A stretch of 64,000 nt of DNA from Roseiarcus sp963783175 (GTDB taxonomy: Bacteria > Pseudomonadota > Alphaproteobacteria > Rhizobiales > Beijerinckiaceae), in contig CAWANG010000049.1 in assembly GCA_963783175.1 (NCBI GenBank), forward strand, positions 49,364 through 113,363. Reading direction: 5' to 3'. Positions 1-9,976 of the stretch are shown piece after piece (the first letter of the stretch is position 1; each line of letters begins with the position of its first letter). Below the pieces are notes generated by a model that saw nothing but the letters and a program-made list of their open reading frames with translations, had not been told where the DNA came from and did not search any database. A program made the position numbers and the translations under genes.

Positions 1-1913
1 CCCCATGCCTTGCGCGAACTCGCCGGATAAACGCGACAGCATCTGACGATCGATCGCCACTCCCCGGCGCTCCATGCGCGACAACACCTCGACCAGCGGC
101 CGTTCAAGCCGTTCGTAGACCGCGGTCAGGCCCTCCGACACAAGCCGGGGCTTCAGCACGCGCCAGAGACGCAGAACGATGTCCGCATCCTCGGCGGCGT
201 ATTCGCATGCTTTTTCGATCGCAACGCGCTCGAAGCCGAGAAAATTGCGCCCCGCGCCCGCCACCTCTTTGAAGGCAATCCTCTTATGACCGAGAATGAG
301 CTCGGAGAGGGTCTCAAGGCCGTGGCCTTCCCCATTGGCGCCGCCGTCGAGCGCATAGGAGATGAGCATCGTGTCGTCGATCGGCCTGACCGCTATTCCA
401 CGCTGCGCGAACGCCTGGAGATCGAACTTGATGTCCTCTCCGATCTTGAGGACGCCCGACGCCTCGAGCAGCGGCTTCAGGAGCGCGAGCGCTTCCAATT
501 CCGGCATCTGGCCCGGAGCGGGGCCGCCTTCGCCGAGAAGATCGTCCGCGCCGCGCCGGTGCCCGATCGGGATGTAGCACGCCTCTCCCGGCTTGACCGC
601 CATCGATATGCCGACGAGTTCGGCCTGCAGCGGATCCAGCGACGACATCTGGGCGTCGATCGCAAGCAGGCCCTCCTCGTGCGCGCGGGCGATCCAGGCG
701 TTCAAGTCCGGCGCCGCGCGAACGATCGCGTAGGCGGCGCGGTCGATCGGGGCGCGAGCCTCGGCGGCGCGGGCGTGCGCCAGATCGGCCGGCGCCGCGC
801 CTTGAGGAACAGGTGTCTGCTCGATCGGCGCGGGCGCAGGCGCGCTCGGCGGCGCTAGCGCCGTTCCGCCTTCAACCGAAGGCGCCCCCTCGCCATTGCG
901 GCCTCGCCAGGCCGCGGCGCCGACGAAGCGCGGGTCGGGCTCGATCGCCGAGATGTCGAGTTTGCAGATCTCGCCAACCCGCCGGGTGAGCGTGGTGAGC
1001 TCCATGGCCTTCAGGAATCCGATCAGCCGCTTGCCGTCGAGCTGAGGCAGAGCCAGCGCTTCGAGCGGCGTTTCCACCGCGACGTCGCGAACCAGGGTGA
1101 CGAGCTGCTTCGAAATGCGGATGCGCTCGACATTCTGCGGATCGGTCAGCGCCTCGCGTCGCTTCGGCTGCTTGATCTCGCCCGCTCTCGCCAGCAGCGT
1201 TTCGAGGTCGCCATATTCGACGAATGAGCTGCGCCGCTGTCTTGACGCCGATGCCGGGCGCGCCTGGGACGTTGTCGGTCGAATCGCCTGCGAGCGCTTG
1301 GACGTCGACGACCTTGTCCGGGCCCGAGTCCCTCGAAATATTGGATGACTTCCTCGACGCCGATGCGGCGCTCCTCGCGAGAGCCTGCAGCCCCAGCTTG
1401 GCCCGAAGCCGGGTCGTACATCGCCACTCCCGGTCCGACGAGCTGCATCAGGTCCTTGTCGGCCGAGACGATCAGGACGTCGGCGCCCGCCTCGCGCGCC
1501 TGGCGCGCATAAGTCGCGATGAGATCATCGGCCTCGTAGCGATCCTGCTCGACCGGGATCATGCCGAAGGCGGTCACGGTTTCGCGCATCAGCGGAAATT
1601 GCGGCACGAGGTCGGCCGGCGGGTCGGGGCGGTGGGACTTGTAAGGCGGATAGATTTCGCGCCGGAACGAATCTTCCGACTTGTCGAGTATGATCGCGAG
1701 ATGCGTCGGCTTGATCCCCGCCGCTCCGTCGCGGACGAACTGCAGGATCTTGGTCGCAAACAGGCGCACCGCCCCTATCGGCAGCCGGTCGGAGCGGTAA
1801 TTGTACTTCTGATCCTGCCGGATCGACTGAAAATAGGCGCGGAAGACGAACGACGAACCGTCGACGAGGAAGACATGGTCGCCGGGTCCGACCGGGCGAT
1901 GGGGCTGGGTCAT
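1..1913 (-). CDS. polA: DNA polymerase I, 5' part; cut by window edge, two frameshifts
   Basis: Repair and Okazaki-fragment polymerase. The N-terminus (HVFLVDGSSFVFRAYF, YEADDLIATYA, VSADKDLMQL) is the 5'-3' exonuclease (FEN) domain. After about residue 190 the frame breaks. Dropping one base near 1320 restores DKVVDVQALAGDSTDNVPG (helix-hairpin-helix), and dropping another near 1223 restores EYGDLETLLARAGEIKQ. That frame then stays open to base 1 through the 3'-5' exonuclease region and into the start of the polymerase domain (VAIDRQMLSRLSGEFAQGMG); the rest lies outside the window. Start taken at 1913 (MTQPHRPVGPGDHVFLVDG); ATGs at 1919, 1949 and 1958 are also in frame and no ribosome site decides. 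Both breaks look like single-base insertions and so probably sequence error in a gene expected to be intact. Confidence 0.93.
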
Positions 1914-2086
1914 GGCCATCACATAAGCGATGCGCGCGCCGGGCGCCATTGGCCTCAAGGCCGCCGCGCCGGAGAGCTTCCCTTACGTTCTGTTCATCGA
2001 ACAGTCATGCTGGCGGTCGCACGCTATCCTACCGAGCCGCCGCGCCGAATCGCCTAACGGAAGGCGGCCTCGATGGACAGGGCAAG

Positions 2087-3389
2087 ATGGGTTTTCGCAA
2101 CGGCCTGACCGCCGCCGCCGCAGCGGCCGCGATCGCAGCCCGGCGCCGGCTTCGGACTGCGCGCCGCGCAATCGTTCACCATTCCGACCGGGTGCGCCGA
2201 GGGCGCCGCCTGCGCCTACGTCTGCCGCGGCGCTGGCGAGCAAGGCCGGACGGAAAGCGACTTCATCGCGCTGGCCGCCTACCAGCTCGGCCCCGAGCGC
2301 CCGATTCTCATGCCGCCCGCCAACCTCACGATGCCCGCGCCCGTCGATCCGCATAACGTCTACGCCGGGGCCGGGGCCGGCATGTTCAGTCCTGCAGTCG
2401 CCGGCCAGCCGACCCGCGTCTATTCGCCCAATCTCATCACCGGCCGGGTCGACGTGATCGATCCGGAGACCTTCACGGTCATCGACAGCCTCGAGGCGAT
2501 TCCGAGCCCCGAGCACATCGTTCCGTCCTGGGATTTGCAGACCTTGTGGGTCTCGGGCGACGTCGGCGCCCGCGGCGGCCACGGCGCCGTCATGCCGATC
2601 GATCCAAGGACCGGCAAGCTCGGCAAGGCGATCGACGTTCCCGATTCGTACAATATGTATTTCACCCCCGACGGCAAGTCGGCGATCGTTGTCGCCGAGG
2701 CGATGCGGCGGCTCGAATTCCGCGATCCGCATACCATGGAGCTACAGGGCTATATCGCGACGCCGCAATGCGCGGGCGTCAATCACGCCGATTTTTCGCC
2801 CGACGGCGCCTATGCGATCTTCACCTGCGAATTCGACAATTCGCTCGCCAAGATCGATCTCGTCCATCACACGCTCGCGGAGACGCTGCCGCTGACGCCC
2901 GGCCACATGCCGCAGGACATTCGGGTCGCCCCCGAGGGCAAGACCTTCTTCGTCGCCGACCTCCTCGGCGATGGGGTCATGGTGATCGACGGCGATTCGT
3001 TCGGGCAGGTCGATTTCATCAAGACCGGCGTCGGCGCGCACGGGCTTTACCCGAGCCGCGATGGAACCAAGCTCTACGTAACCAATCGCGGAACCCACAG
3101 CCTCGCCGGCCAGAGGAACGGCGATGGGAGCGTGTCGGTCCTCGACTTTAAGACCCGCAAGGTCGTCGCCAACTGGACGATCCCCGGCGGCGGCAGCCCC
3201 GACATGGGAAACTTGAGCGCCGACGGCAAATGGCTGTGGCTGTCGGGCCGCTACGACGGGGTCATCTACGCCTTCAACACCGAGGACGGCTCAGTGAAGT
3301 CGATTCCGGTCGGCGGCATGCCGCACGGGCTCACGGTCTGGCCGCAGCCCGGGCGCTATTCCCTCGGCCATACCGGGAATATGCGCTAG
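2087..3389 (+). CDS. Secreted YncE/YVTN-type beta-propeller protein, one frameshift near the N-terminus
   Basis: From 2310 to the TAG at 3389 the frame is clean and reads as a seven-bladed-propeller-like protein with repeated strands such as SPDGAYAIFTCEFDNSLAKI, RVAPEGKTFFVADLLGDGVM and SRDGTKLYVTNRGTHS. This is the YncE / cytochrome-d1-like surface-repeat type. Upstream in the same frame coding continues (FGLRAAQSFTIPTGCAEGAA) until a TGA at 2106. A likely secretion signal, MGFRNGLTAAAAAAAIAA, sits in another frame from 2087; removing one base near 2139 joins them. Binding partner or substrate is unknown; such proteins are usually periplasmic. The safe core is 2310-3389, and the N-terminal assignment is inference. 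Divergent from polA. Confidence 0.75.
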
Positions 3390-3420
3390 GAACGCCGCTC
3401 TCCCGCGCGAGGTTTGGCCG

Positions 3421-3917
3421 GTGCCGCTCACGCCAGAATGGGCGAACTTCTTTGCCGCCGAGCTCGCGGCGCTCGCGGCGCTGACCGGCTTCGTCGTGGT
3501 CGCAATCTCGATCAACCTCGCGCGCATCATCTCTTATCCGACATTGCCGGGCCGCGCGGGCGAGGCGCTAATCGGGCCGGTCGGCGCGATCACGGCGACG
3601 AGCCTCGTCCTGATCCCGGACCAGCCGCCGGCGCTGCTCGGCGCCGAAATCTCGTGGCCGTCGGCCTCGTCATGGTCATCGCGCCGATCGTGCTCCAGGT
3701 CCCGCACCTGGCGCGCCGGAAAGAGGCGACCGCGGTCGAGCGGACCGCGCGGATGGCGACCAACGAGGGCTTCAGCCTGGCGTTCGTCATCGGCGGCGCG
3801 CTCATCTGATCGTCGGCGCGCGCGCCGGCCTCTACTGGATCGCCGCCGGCGACATTCTCTGCATCATTGCCGATCGTTTTCAACGCCTGGGTGCTGATGG
3901 TCGAGATTTTGCGCTAA
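3421..3917 (+). pseudogene. Small integral membrane protein broken by three frameshifts
   Basis: Read through three frames, this gives one coherent membrane protein of about 160 residues. Frame 1 has MPLTPEWANFFAAELAALAA then GFVVVAISINLARIISYP and GPVGAITATSLVLIPDQ. The next frame has VAVGLVMVIAPIVLQVPHLA then RTARMATNEGFSLAFVIGGA. The third has LIVGARAGLYWIAAGDILCI, and the last shift gives IVFNAWVLMVEILR with TAA at 3917. About four hydrophobic segments are visible. Two shifts need an added base and one a removed base, unlike the pure insertions elsewhere, so a true pseudogene is possible. I do not recognise the family. Confidence 0.6.
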
Positions 3918-3939
3918 GGCGCAGAGGCGCGCGCACGAC

Positions 3940-4429
3940 CTATTTCATCTGCTCCAGCAGATGCTGGGCGCTCTGAAATGTCCACCTTGCCGGTCTCGGG
4001 CTCGATATTGAGTTCCTTGACCACCCCGTCTACGACAAGCATCGCATAGCGTTTCGAGCGCAAGCCGAGGCCGCCCGCCGAGAGGTCGGTGTCGAGGCCG
4101 AGCGCCTTGGCGAAGACGCCGGAGCCGTCGGCGAGGAAATCGATATGGCCCTTGGCGCCCGTCGCTTCCGACCAGGCGTTGAGCACGTGATGGTCGTTGA
4201 CCGAGGTCATGGCGATCTCGTCGACCCCCTTGGCCTTGAACGCCGCCTCGCTGACGATGAACCCCGGCAGGTGGTTCTTGTGGCAGGTCGGCGTGAAGGC
4301 GCCCGGCAGGCCGAACAGAACGACCGTCTTGCCGGCGAAATAATCCTTGGTCTCGACCGGCTTTGGCCCGTCGGGGGTCACTTGACGCAGTGTGGCGTTG
4401 GGCAGGCGTTCGCCGACTTTGATGGTCAT
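3940..4429 (-). CDS. Peroxiredoxin (Prx5/thioredoxin-fold type), frameshift near the C-terminus
   Basis: Thiol peroxidase that reduces H2O2 and organic peroxides. The start MTIKVGERLPNATLRQ at 4429 has an AAGGA-type site just upstream. The peroxidatic cysteine is C49 in PGAFTPTCHKNHLPG, typical of the Prx5 (AhpE/PrxV-like) group. A further conserved stretch is GVDEIAMTSVNDHHVLNAWS. As written the frame runs to 3914 with an odd tail; removing one base after VDIS gives AQHLLEQMK and a TAG at 3940, the family's usual end. Length is then about 161 residues, as expected. The shift is probably sequence error. Confidence 0.9.
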
Positions 4430-4631
4430 GGGTGGTCCTTGGTTCGGGAGGGGCCGCGCTTCGAGGCGACGGCTTCGGGAGCCAAGATTAGACGACCGGC
4501 ACTCGCTGCGCAAAGCGGGGAATTGCGCTGGACAAACGTGCTTTGCGGGGCGCAGGGAAACGCCTGAGCTTCGCCCTCGCGCGGCCGCCTTGCCTCGCCT
4601 TTGTTCCGCGCGCCGCGTCCCCGCTCCTACC

Positions 4632-5477
4632 TCAAAATCGGCGTTTCCATCGTCGCCTCCACCGGCCCCAGCCCCGCCGGTCAGCGTAAGTCGAAGCGCA
4701 ACGGGCAGCGCGGCGTCCTTCGGCTTGTCGCCGAGCGTGAGCTTGAAGCAGTCTTGGCCGCTTGCCCCTGCAAGTGGGCGCGACCTTCAGCCACCAGCCC
4801 TCGGGCGGCTCGACGAAGAGGTCGCGCGGCGGGCCTTCCTCGCGTGCCGCGCAGAGGCGCCAGCCGTCCGCGCCGACGGCCTCGAGCGCGCCAAAATCCT
4901 TCGGCGCGACCGGGCGCGGCACGGCGGCCAGCGCAGCGTCGATCGCGCCCGCGTAAGGCGAACCGGCGCCCGTCGGCAGCGTCAACGTGAGGCGCGCCTT
5001 GGCCGGCAGGCAGACTTTCTCGCAGACCGCGAAATCGGCGTTGAGGTTCAGCGTCACCGGCTTCGCCGGGTCGCGTGGCTTGACGCGCAACGGAAAGATC
5101 ACGCCGCTGTCGTAGCCGAGCGCCTCGCCGCCGTCGGACTCCTTGATCCGCTTCGGCGCCGGGAACGCGGGCTCGACGCTCGCCACATTCTCGGAGCCGG
5201 AAAAATCGAGCGTCGGCGGCTGGCCGGAATCGCCGGGGTCGCGCCAATAGGTGATCGCGCCCGGCGCGAGAGCAACCTCGAACGCGGCCAGATCGGCGCT
5301 GGCAGCGACGAGGCGCGCCTGGGATTTCGCGCCTGGCGCCCAATCGGTCGAGAAGGAATCGGCGGCGCGCGCGGGCGCGCCGGTCAGGACAAGCGTGAGC
5401 GCAGCGGCGAGCCCAACCCCCCTGGGCCCGCTTCGCAGCGCGGCGCGCGGCCTCTTGTCGCATGGTCCTGTGCACAT
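4632..5477 (-). CDS. Secreted DsbD-alpha-like (thiol-disulfide interchange N-terminal domain) protein, frameshift at C-terminus
   Basis: Start at 5477 with AGAGGCGGA upstream. A signal peptide (GLAAALTLVLTGAPARA) ends near residue 38. The mature part resembles the periplasmic DsbD N-terminal domain found as a stand-alone protein in Hyphomicrobiales: AFEVALAPGAITYWRDPGDS, GYDSGVIFPLRVKPRDPA, and the redox-type pair C152/C156 in DFAVCEKVCLPAKARL. Near base 4765 the frame slips; dropping one base gives ASGQDCFKLTLGDKPKDAAL, clearly the proper continuation. The true stop is unclear because the repaired frame runs on toward the next gene. Role inferred: periplasmic thiol-redox transfer. Divergent from yqgE with 79 bp between starts. 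Confidence 0.8.
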   Translation of the reverse strand: MCTGPCDKRPRAALRSGPRGVGLAAALTLVLTGAPARAADSFSTDWAPGAKSQARLVAASADLAAFEVALAPGAITYWRDPGDSGQPPTLDFSGSENVASVEPAFPAPKRIKESDGGEALGYDSGVIFPLRVKPRDPAKPVTLNLNADFAVCEKVCLPAKARLTLTLPTGAGSPYAGAIDAALAAVPRPVAPKDFGALEAVGADGWRLCAAREEGPPRDLFVEPPEGWWLKVAPTCRGKRPRLLQAHARRQAEGRRAARCASTYADRRGWGRWRRRWKRRF

Positions 5478-5556
5478 TCCGCCTCTGCCTATACCATGCC
5501 GCAAATTTCGACTAGCTTTCATCTTGCTCGCGGAATGCGCGAATCCAGAGGCGAAC

Positions 5557-6162
5557 ATGAGAGGGGTAGAGGCGGCCCCGCCGCCGACCAGTCTGGAAGG
5601 ACAGTTCCTGATCGCGATGCCCTCGCTTCGGGAGGGCCCGTTCGCGCGCTCGGTCGTCTATATGTGCGCCCATCGCGACGACGGCGCCATGGGCATCGTC
5701 ATCAACCAGCGGGCGGAGGAGATCGATTTCGGCAAGCTCCTGGTGCAGCTCGACATCGTGCCCGAGACCGAGGCGATCCGCCTGCCGCCGCGCGCCGAAG
5801 CAGTCAGGGTGCTGCGCGGCGGGCCGGTCGAGACCGGCCGCGGCTTTGTCCTCCATTCGAACGACTACGGCGTCAACGATTCGACGGTTAAGATCGGCGA
5901 GCACGTGTGCCTCACCGCGACGCTGGATATCCTGCGCGCGATCGCCAGGGGGACTGGCCCGACGCGCGCGGTGCTCGCGCTCGGCTATGCCGGCTGGGCC
6001 TCCGGGCAGCTCGAGAGCGAAATCCTTGCCAACGGCTGGCTCACCTGCCCCGCCGACCCCGGCCTCATCTTCGACCCCGATTTCGACCATAAGTACGATC
6101 GCGCGCTCGCGATTCTTGGCGTGGACGAAGGGATGCTATCCTCCGACGCCGGCCACGCCTGA
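5557..6162 (+). CDS. yqgE: YqgE/AlgH family protein (UPF0301/DUF179)
   Basis: 201 residues, start ATG 5557 after CCAGAGGCG. Family hallmarks in order: LEGQFLIAMPSLREGPFARS, YMCAHRDDGAMGIVINQ, VLRGGPVETGRGFVLHSND, and ALGYAGWASGQLESEI. A soluble cytosolic protein, conserved across proteobacteria, with no settled biochemical role; AlgH in Pseudomonas was linked to alginate regulation. A longer in-frame ATG at 5251 would run back through the DsbD-like gene and is rejected. It ends five bases before the convergent recF stop. Confidence 0.93.
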   Translation: MRGVEAAPPPTSLEGQFLIAMPSLREGPFARSVVYMCAHRDDGAMGIVINQRAEEIDFGKLLVQLDIVPETEAIRLPPRAEAVRVLRGGPVETGRGFVLHSNDYGVNDSTVKIGEHVCLTATLDILRAIARGTGPTRAVLALGYAGWASGQLESEILANGWLTCPADPGLIFDPDFDHKYDRALAILGVDEGMLSSDAGHA

Positions 6163-6167
6163 GCGTC

Positions 6168-7343
6168 TTATGAAGGCCGCGGCCTGACGCCCGTCTCGGC
6201 CGAAACCTCAAATATCTGCGCCCGCCCTTCGAGCTCGGCGAACGCCGCCGGGTCCGCGCTGGTCAGAAAGACCTGGCCGCCGAGTCGCTCGAGCGCGTCG
6301 AACAGCGCGGCGCGGCGGCGCGGATCGAAATGGGCCGCGATTTCGTCGAGGAGCGCGAGCGGCGCAATGCCCGACATCTCCCCGACCAGGCGCGCGTGGG
6401 CAAGCGCGAGCCCGACGATGAGCGCCTTCTGCTCCCCCGTCGAGGACGCAGCCGCGGGCGCCTGCTTCGGCCCGTGCCAGACCATGAAGTCACTGAGATG
6501 CGGCCCGACCAGGGTGCGGCCGGCGGCGGCGTCCCGGCCTCGATTGCTGCTGAGGATCGCGCGGTAGCGGTCCTCGGCCGCCAACGCCGGACCGCTCCCG
6601 GTCATCGCCTCGACTTCGCCTTCGAGCGCGAGCTTCGCCCATGGAAAAGGCGACGAATCGTCGCGATCGGCGGCGATCAGCGCTTCGAGGCGGCGCACGC
6701 ATTCGAGCCGCGCCGCGGCGATCGCGGTGCCGAGCTCGGCCGCCTCGCGCTCGATCGCGTCGAGCCAGGCGGCGTTGCGCCCGCCCTCCTCCAAGAGCCG
6801 GTTGCGCCCGCGCAAGGTCCGCTCGAACTGGCCGACCCTGGCGCCGTGGTTGGGATCGATCGCCAGCACGAAGCGGTCGAGGAACCGGCGCCGCTCGGCT
6901 GCCGGCCCGGCGAACAGCGAATCCATCGCCGGCGTCAGCCATACGATCCGCACATGGTCGCAAAACGCGCGCGAGGAGGCGACGGCCGCGCGGTCGATGC
7001 GGTTCCGCCGCTCTGCCTCGTCGCCGTCGGCGCTTAGCTTCCAGCCCGAGCCGAGCTGGTGGGTCTCGCCATCCTCCTCGATCTCGATCGAGAGCGCAAA
7101 GCCGCCGGCTCCGCCGACCCTCGCGCATTCTTGAAGTTCAGCGCGACGCAGCCCCCGCCCGGGAGCGAACAGCGACAGCGCTTCGAGGAGATTGGTCTTG
7201 CCTGCGCCGTTCTCGCCGCATAGGACGACGAGCCGGCCCTCGATCGCAAGATCGAGCTCGCCGTAAGAGCGAAAATCGCTGAGCATGATGCGCCGCACGC
7301 GGGGGCGCCTTCGGGCTTCAAGGGCGCCGTCGAGGCTGGTCAT
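6168..7343 (-). CDS. recF: DNA replication and repair protein RecF
   Basis: 391-residue SMC-like ATPase that loads RecA at gaps. Walker A GENGAGKT at residues 43-50 follows RIMLSDFRSYGELDLAIEG. The ABC-type signature region (STGEQKALIVGLALAHARL) and Walker B (LALLDEIAAHFDPRRRAALF) are present, then VFLTSADPAAF. Start taken at 7343 (MTSLDGALEARRRPRVRR); an internal Met at RRIMLSDF is an alternative. The frame stays open upstream to 8372 but that part is antisense to the dehydrogenase gene and not RecF. dnaA and dnaN, its usual neighbours, are not in the window. Confidence 0.95.
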   Translation of the reverse strand: MTSLDGALEARRRPRVRRIMLSDFRSYGELDLAIEGRLVVLCGENGAGKTNLLEALSLFAPGRGLRRAELQECARVGGAGGFALSIEIEEDGETHQLGSGWKLSADGDEAERRNRIDRAAVASSRAFCDHVRIVWLTPAMDSLFAGPAAERRRFLDRFVLAIDPNHGARVGQFERTLRGRNRLLEEGGRNAAWLDAIEREAAELGTAIAAARLECVRRLEALIAADRDDSSPFPWAKLALEGEVEAMTGSGPALAAEDRYRAILSSNRGRDAAAGRTLVGPHLSDFMVWHGPKQAPAAASSTGEQKALIVGLALAHARLVGEMSGIAPLALLDEIAAHFDPRRRAALFDALERLGGQVFLTSADPAAFAELEGRAQIFEVSAETGVRPRPS

Positions 7344-7403
7344 GGGTGGGCCAAGTGCCACGTCCGGCCGCGGCGCGAAAGTGGGAATGAAGGAGCGCGG
7401 CCG

Positions 7404-8411
7404 ATGAAGTCCCTCGACGTTCTGATGGAGGTCGAAGGCATGGGGCTGATCGGCGAGCTGATCGGCGCCAAGCTGCCGCTGCATCGCCTCTGGCTCGAGC
7501 CCAATCCCGACCTCTGGCTCGCCGAATGGGGGCCGCGCATCCGCGCGATTGCGCTCGCCGGCCACGTGCGCGCCGACGAAGCCTATATGCGCCGATACCC
7601 CGACCTCGAAATCATCTCCAGTTTCGGCGTCGGCTACGACCATATCGACGCCAAGGCGGCGGCGCGGCGTGGCGTCGTTGTCACCAACACGCCGGGCGTG
7701 CTCGACGACGAGGTCGCCGACACCGCCCTTGGTCTCATGCTCATGACCGTGCGCCAGCTGCCGCAGGCGGAGCGATATCTGCGCGCCGGGCTTTGGCCGA
7801 AGGGCGCTTATCCGCTCACCCCTTCGCTGCGGGGCCGGACGGTCGGAATCGTCGGGCTCGGGCGGATCGGCAAGGCGATCGCAACCCGGGTCGGCGGCTT
7901 CGGGCTTGACGTCGTCTACCACGGCCGCAATCCGCAGGCCGGCGTTGCTTATCGCTATTATCCCTCGCTCGTCGACATGGCCAAAGCCTCGGACATTCTC
8001 ATCGTCGTCGCGCCCGGCGGCCCTGGCACCCGTCACATCATAAACCGCGAAGTGCTCGAGGCGCTGGGGCCGGACGGTGTGCTGGTCAATATCGCCCGCG
8101 GGTCGCTGGTCGACGAGAGCGCGTTGATCGAGGCGCTGCGGACCGGCAAGATCCTCGCCGCCGGCCTCGACGTCTACGAAAACGAGCCCAACGTTCCCGC
8201 GGAGCTGATCGCGCTTCCCAACGCCGTGCTGTTGCCCCATGTCGGCTCTGCGTCGGTCAAGACCCGTCAGGCGATGGCGGAATGCGTGGTCGGGAACATC
8301 TTCGCCTGGGCCGACGGCAAGCCGCCGCTGACCCCCGTGCCGGAGACGCCTTGGCAAGGGCCGATGGGGCAAGGGCGGGTAGGGGCGGCGAAGCCGTCGA
8401 GCCAGGGATAG
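7404..8411 (+). CDS. D-isomer-specific 2-hydroxyacid dehydrogenase (GhrB-like)
   Basis: 335 residues. NAD(P)-dependent reduction of 2-keto acids such as glyoxylate or hydroxypyruvate is the likely reaction. The Rossmann motif GLGRIG lies at residues 151-156. Catalytic residues fit the family: R232 in NIARGSLVDESAL, E261 in DVYENEP, and H279 in LPHVGSAS. The N-terminal substrate domain includes SSFGVGYDHID. Divergent from recF; the stop TAG at 8409-8411 abuts the stop of the convergent SDR. Exact substrate cannot be read from sequence. Confidence 0.93.
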   Translation: MKSLDVLMEVEGMGLIGELIGAKLPLHRLWLEPNPDLWLAEWGPRIRAIALAGHVRADEAYMRRYPDLEIISSFGVGYDHIDAKAAARRGVVVTNTPGVLDDEVADTALGLMLMTVRQLPQAERYLRAGLWPKGAYPLTPSLRGRTVGIVGLGRIGKAIATRVGGFGLDVVYHGRNPQAGVAYRYYPSLVDMAKASDILIVVAPGGPGTRHIINREVLEALGPDGVLVNIARGSLVDESALIEALRTGKILAAGLDVYENEPNVPAELIALPNAVLLPHVGSASVKTRQAMAECVVGNIFAWADGKPPLTPVPETPWQGPMGQGRVGAAKPSSQG

Positions 8412-9305
8412 CTAGGCGGTGTAATTGGCGCTGTCGCCGCCGGTCACGTCATAAGTCGCGCCGCTCACCATGTAGGCCTCGTCGGAGGCAAGGAACACGA
8501 CCGCGGGTGCGATCGCCTCAGGCTCAATCCACGGAACGCCGAGAGGCGATCTGGCGCTAAGCCTTGCTTTTGCTTCGGCTTCGAGATCCGCCGTGGCTCG
8601 CTTGGAATCGAGATCGTCGACGGCCTGCGCGTAGCGCTGTCGGTGGCGGGTCAGCGGCGTATCGATGAGGCCGGGAATAACGGCGTTGACGGTGATCTTG
8701 TGCACGCCGAGCTCGAGAGCCGCCGACTTCATGAGGCCGATAATGCCCCATTTCGAGGCGGAATAGGCCGCGCCGAATTTGGTTCCGTGCCTGCCTTGGG
8801 TCGATGAGGTGACGATGATCCTCCCGCCGCCGTTCCTGACGAGATGCGGCGCAACGGCGCGGATGGCGTTGCAAGTCCCAGTCAGATTGACGTCAATCGT
8901 GTCCCGCCAATCCGCGTCGTCCCATTCGAGGATCGGCCTGAAGGTCTGGATGCCAGCGTTCGCGAACAGGATGTCGAGCCGGCCAAAGTCCGCGCGCGCC
9001 TCGTCGGCGGCGGCGCGGAGCGCGGCAAAATCGCGCTGGTCGAGTCGCGCTTCGCGCCAGCGCGCGCCCGCGGCTTCGACCATGCGCCCGGTCTCCGCCA
9101 GCTCCTCGGGCGTCGCAGGGGCGACCTCGAGCGTGGCGCTGACCGGCCCGGCGATGTCGATTCCCATCACGTCGGCGCCCTCCCGGGCAAAGGCGACCGC
9201 GGCCGCCCGCCCGATTCCCCGTGCGGCGCCGGTCACAATGGCGGCTTTGCCGGCGAGACGGCCTGAACCTCGGTTTTGCCGGGGGGTCTCGTTTGGTGCG
9301 CTCAT
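8412..9305 (-). CDS. Short-chain dehydrogenase/reductase, NAD(P)-dependent
   Basis: 297 residues. Cofactor motif TGAARGIG at 25-32, NAG in LFANAGIQ, and catalytic S167/S168, Y181 and K185 (TSSTQ, AAYSASKWG). An insert of about 25 residues after the second strand (SATLEVAPATPEELAETGRM) and another before the C-terminus (RHRQRYAQAVDDLDSKR) resemble the carveol-dehydrogenase / mycofactocin-type SDR group, though this is only a resemblance. The C-terminal VSGATYDVTGGDSANYTA is a standard SDR end. Substrate unknown. Confidence 0.9.
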   Translation of the reverse strand: MSAPNETPRQNRGSGRLAGKAAIVTGAARGIGRAAAVAFAREGADVMGIDIAGPVSATLEVAPATPEELAETGRMVEAAGARWREARLDQRDFAALRAAADEARADFGRLDILFANAGIQTFRPILEWDDADWRDTIDVNLTGTCNAIRAVAPHLVRNGGGRIIVTSSTQGRHGTKFGAAYSASKWGIIGLMKSAALELGVHKITVNAVIPGLIDTPLTRHRQRYAQAVDDLDSKRATADLEAEAKARLSARSPLGVPWIEPEAIAPAVVFLASDEAYMVSGATYDVTGGDSANYTA

Positions 9306-9373
9306 GATCCCTCCCTTCTCGTCCGCGCCAATGCGCTGCTGACGCCGTTCCGGAAACTGCCCTAGGAGAGGCG

Positions 9374-9496
9374 ATGAAGGAAGAGCCGGTCGGGGCGAGC
9401 GTGACGCCGGAGGCCATCAGCCCTATGGTCGGGGAGCCGCCAAGAAGCGGGATCGGTGAGGCCGTGAGGCCAGTCGACCACTTGCTCGACTGCTAA
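9374..9496 (+). CDS. Possible 40-residue small protein
   Basis: ATG at 9374 directly follows CTAGGAGAGGCG, a strong Shine-Dalgarno match with rather tight spacing, and the frame runs 40 codons to TAA at 9496 (begins MKEEPVGASVTPEA, ends RPVDHLLDC). It lies alone in a 414-bp intergenic stretch. It is hydrophilic, with no signal peptide. No family recognised. Length is small enough that chance cannot be excluded. The rest of the interval 9497-9719 shows nothing I can call. Confidence 0.3.
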   Translation: MKEEPVGASVTPEAISPMVGEPPRSGIGEAVRPVDHLLDC

Positions 9497-9719
9497 TCCT
9501 CGCTGGCGTCGACAGGAGGAGGTCTATAAGAGCTCGGTACGCGGTAAGACGCGAAGTGAGCGCCTCCGGCAGGTTCCAACCGAACGTTAAAAAGAACGAG
9601 CGATCGAATCGAACATCAGCGAATACCGTGAAAGGCGCGGTATCGTCGTCAAGAGCTTGCGGCGTCGTTAGGGCGCGTGTGCTCAAGGGGGCGTCACAGA
9701 ACACGAGAGGATACATTCC

Positions 9720-9935
9720 ATGAAGGCAATTCTCTACGCGGCGCTGGGGGCGGTTCTGCTTCTCGCGGCGCTCCCCGTTGAAGCGAACGCCGTCGTCTGC
9801 GCGAGGGGCGTCTACAGGGCAGGTTGCGCCGGCGCGCACGGCGCGGTGGTCGCCCCCCGGGCGGCGGTTGTGGCCCCGCGGGCGGTCGTCGCTCCGCGAT
9901 GCGTCTACCGCGCGGGCGTCCGCGTCTGCCGGTGA
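9720..9935 (+). CDS. Small secreted Ala/Val/Pro/Arg-rich protein
   Basis: 71 residues. The signal peptide MKAILYAALGAVLLLAALPV is followed by EANA|VVCARGVYRAGCAG, then a short internal repeat (VVAPRAAVVAPRAVVAPR) and a final CVYRAGVRVCR. Four cysteines in the mature part are placed as CARGVYRAGC near the start and CVYRAGVRVC at the end. Proteins of this build are common in Hyphomicrobiales and have no known role. Ribosome site is AGAGG upstream. Confidence 0.8.
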   Translation: MKAILYAALGAVLLLAALPVEANAVVCARGVYRAGCAGAHGAVVAPRAAVVAPRAVVAPRCVYRAGVRVCR

Positions 9936-9976
9936 CGGGAGGGCGCGGCCCACAAGGCCAACGCCATGTCTCGATC

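Noticed and set aside
7344..8372. Upstream extension of the recF frame
   Set aside because: It is antisense to the well-supported 2-hydroxyacid dehydrogenase and unlike RecF.
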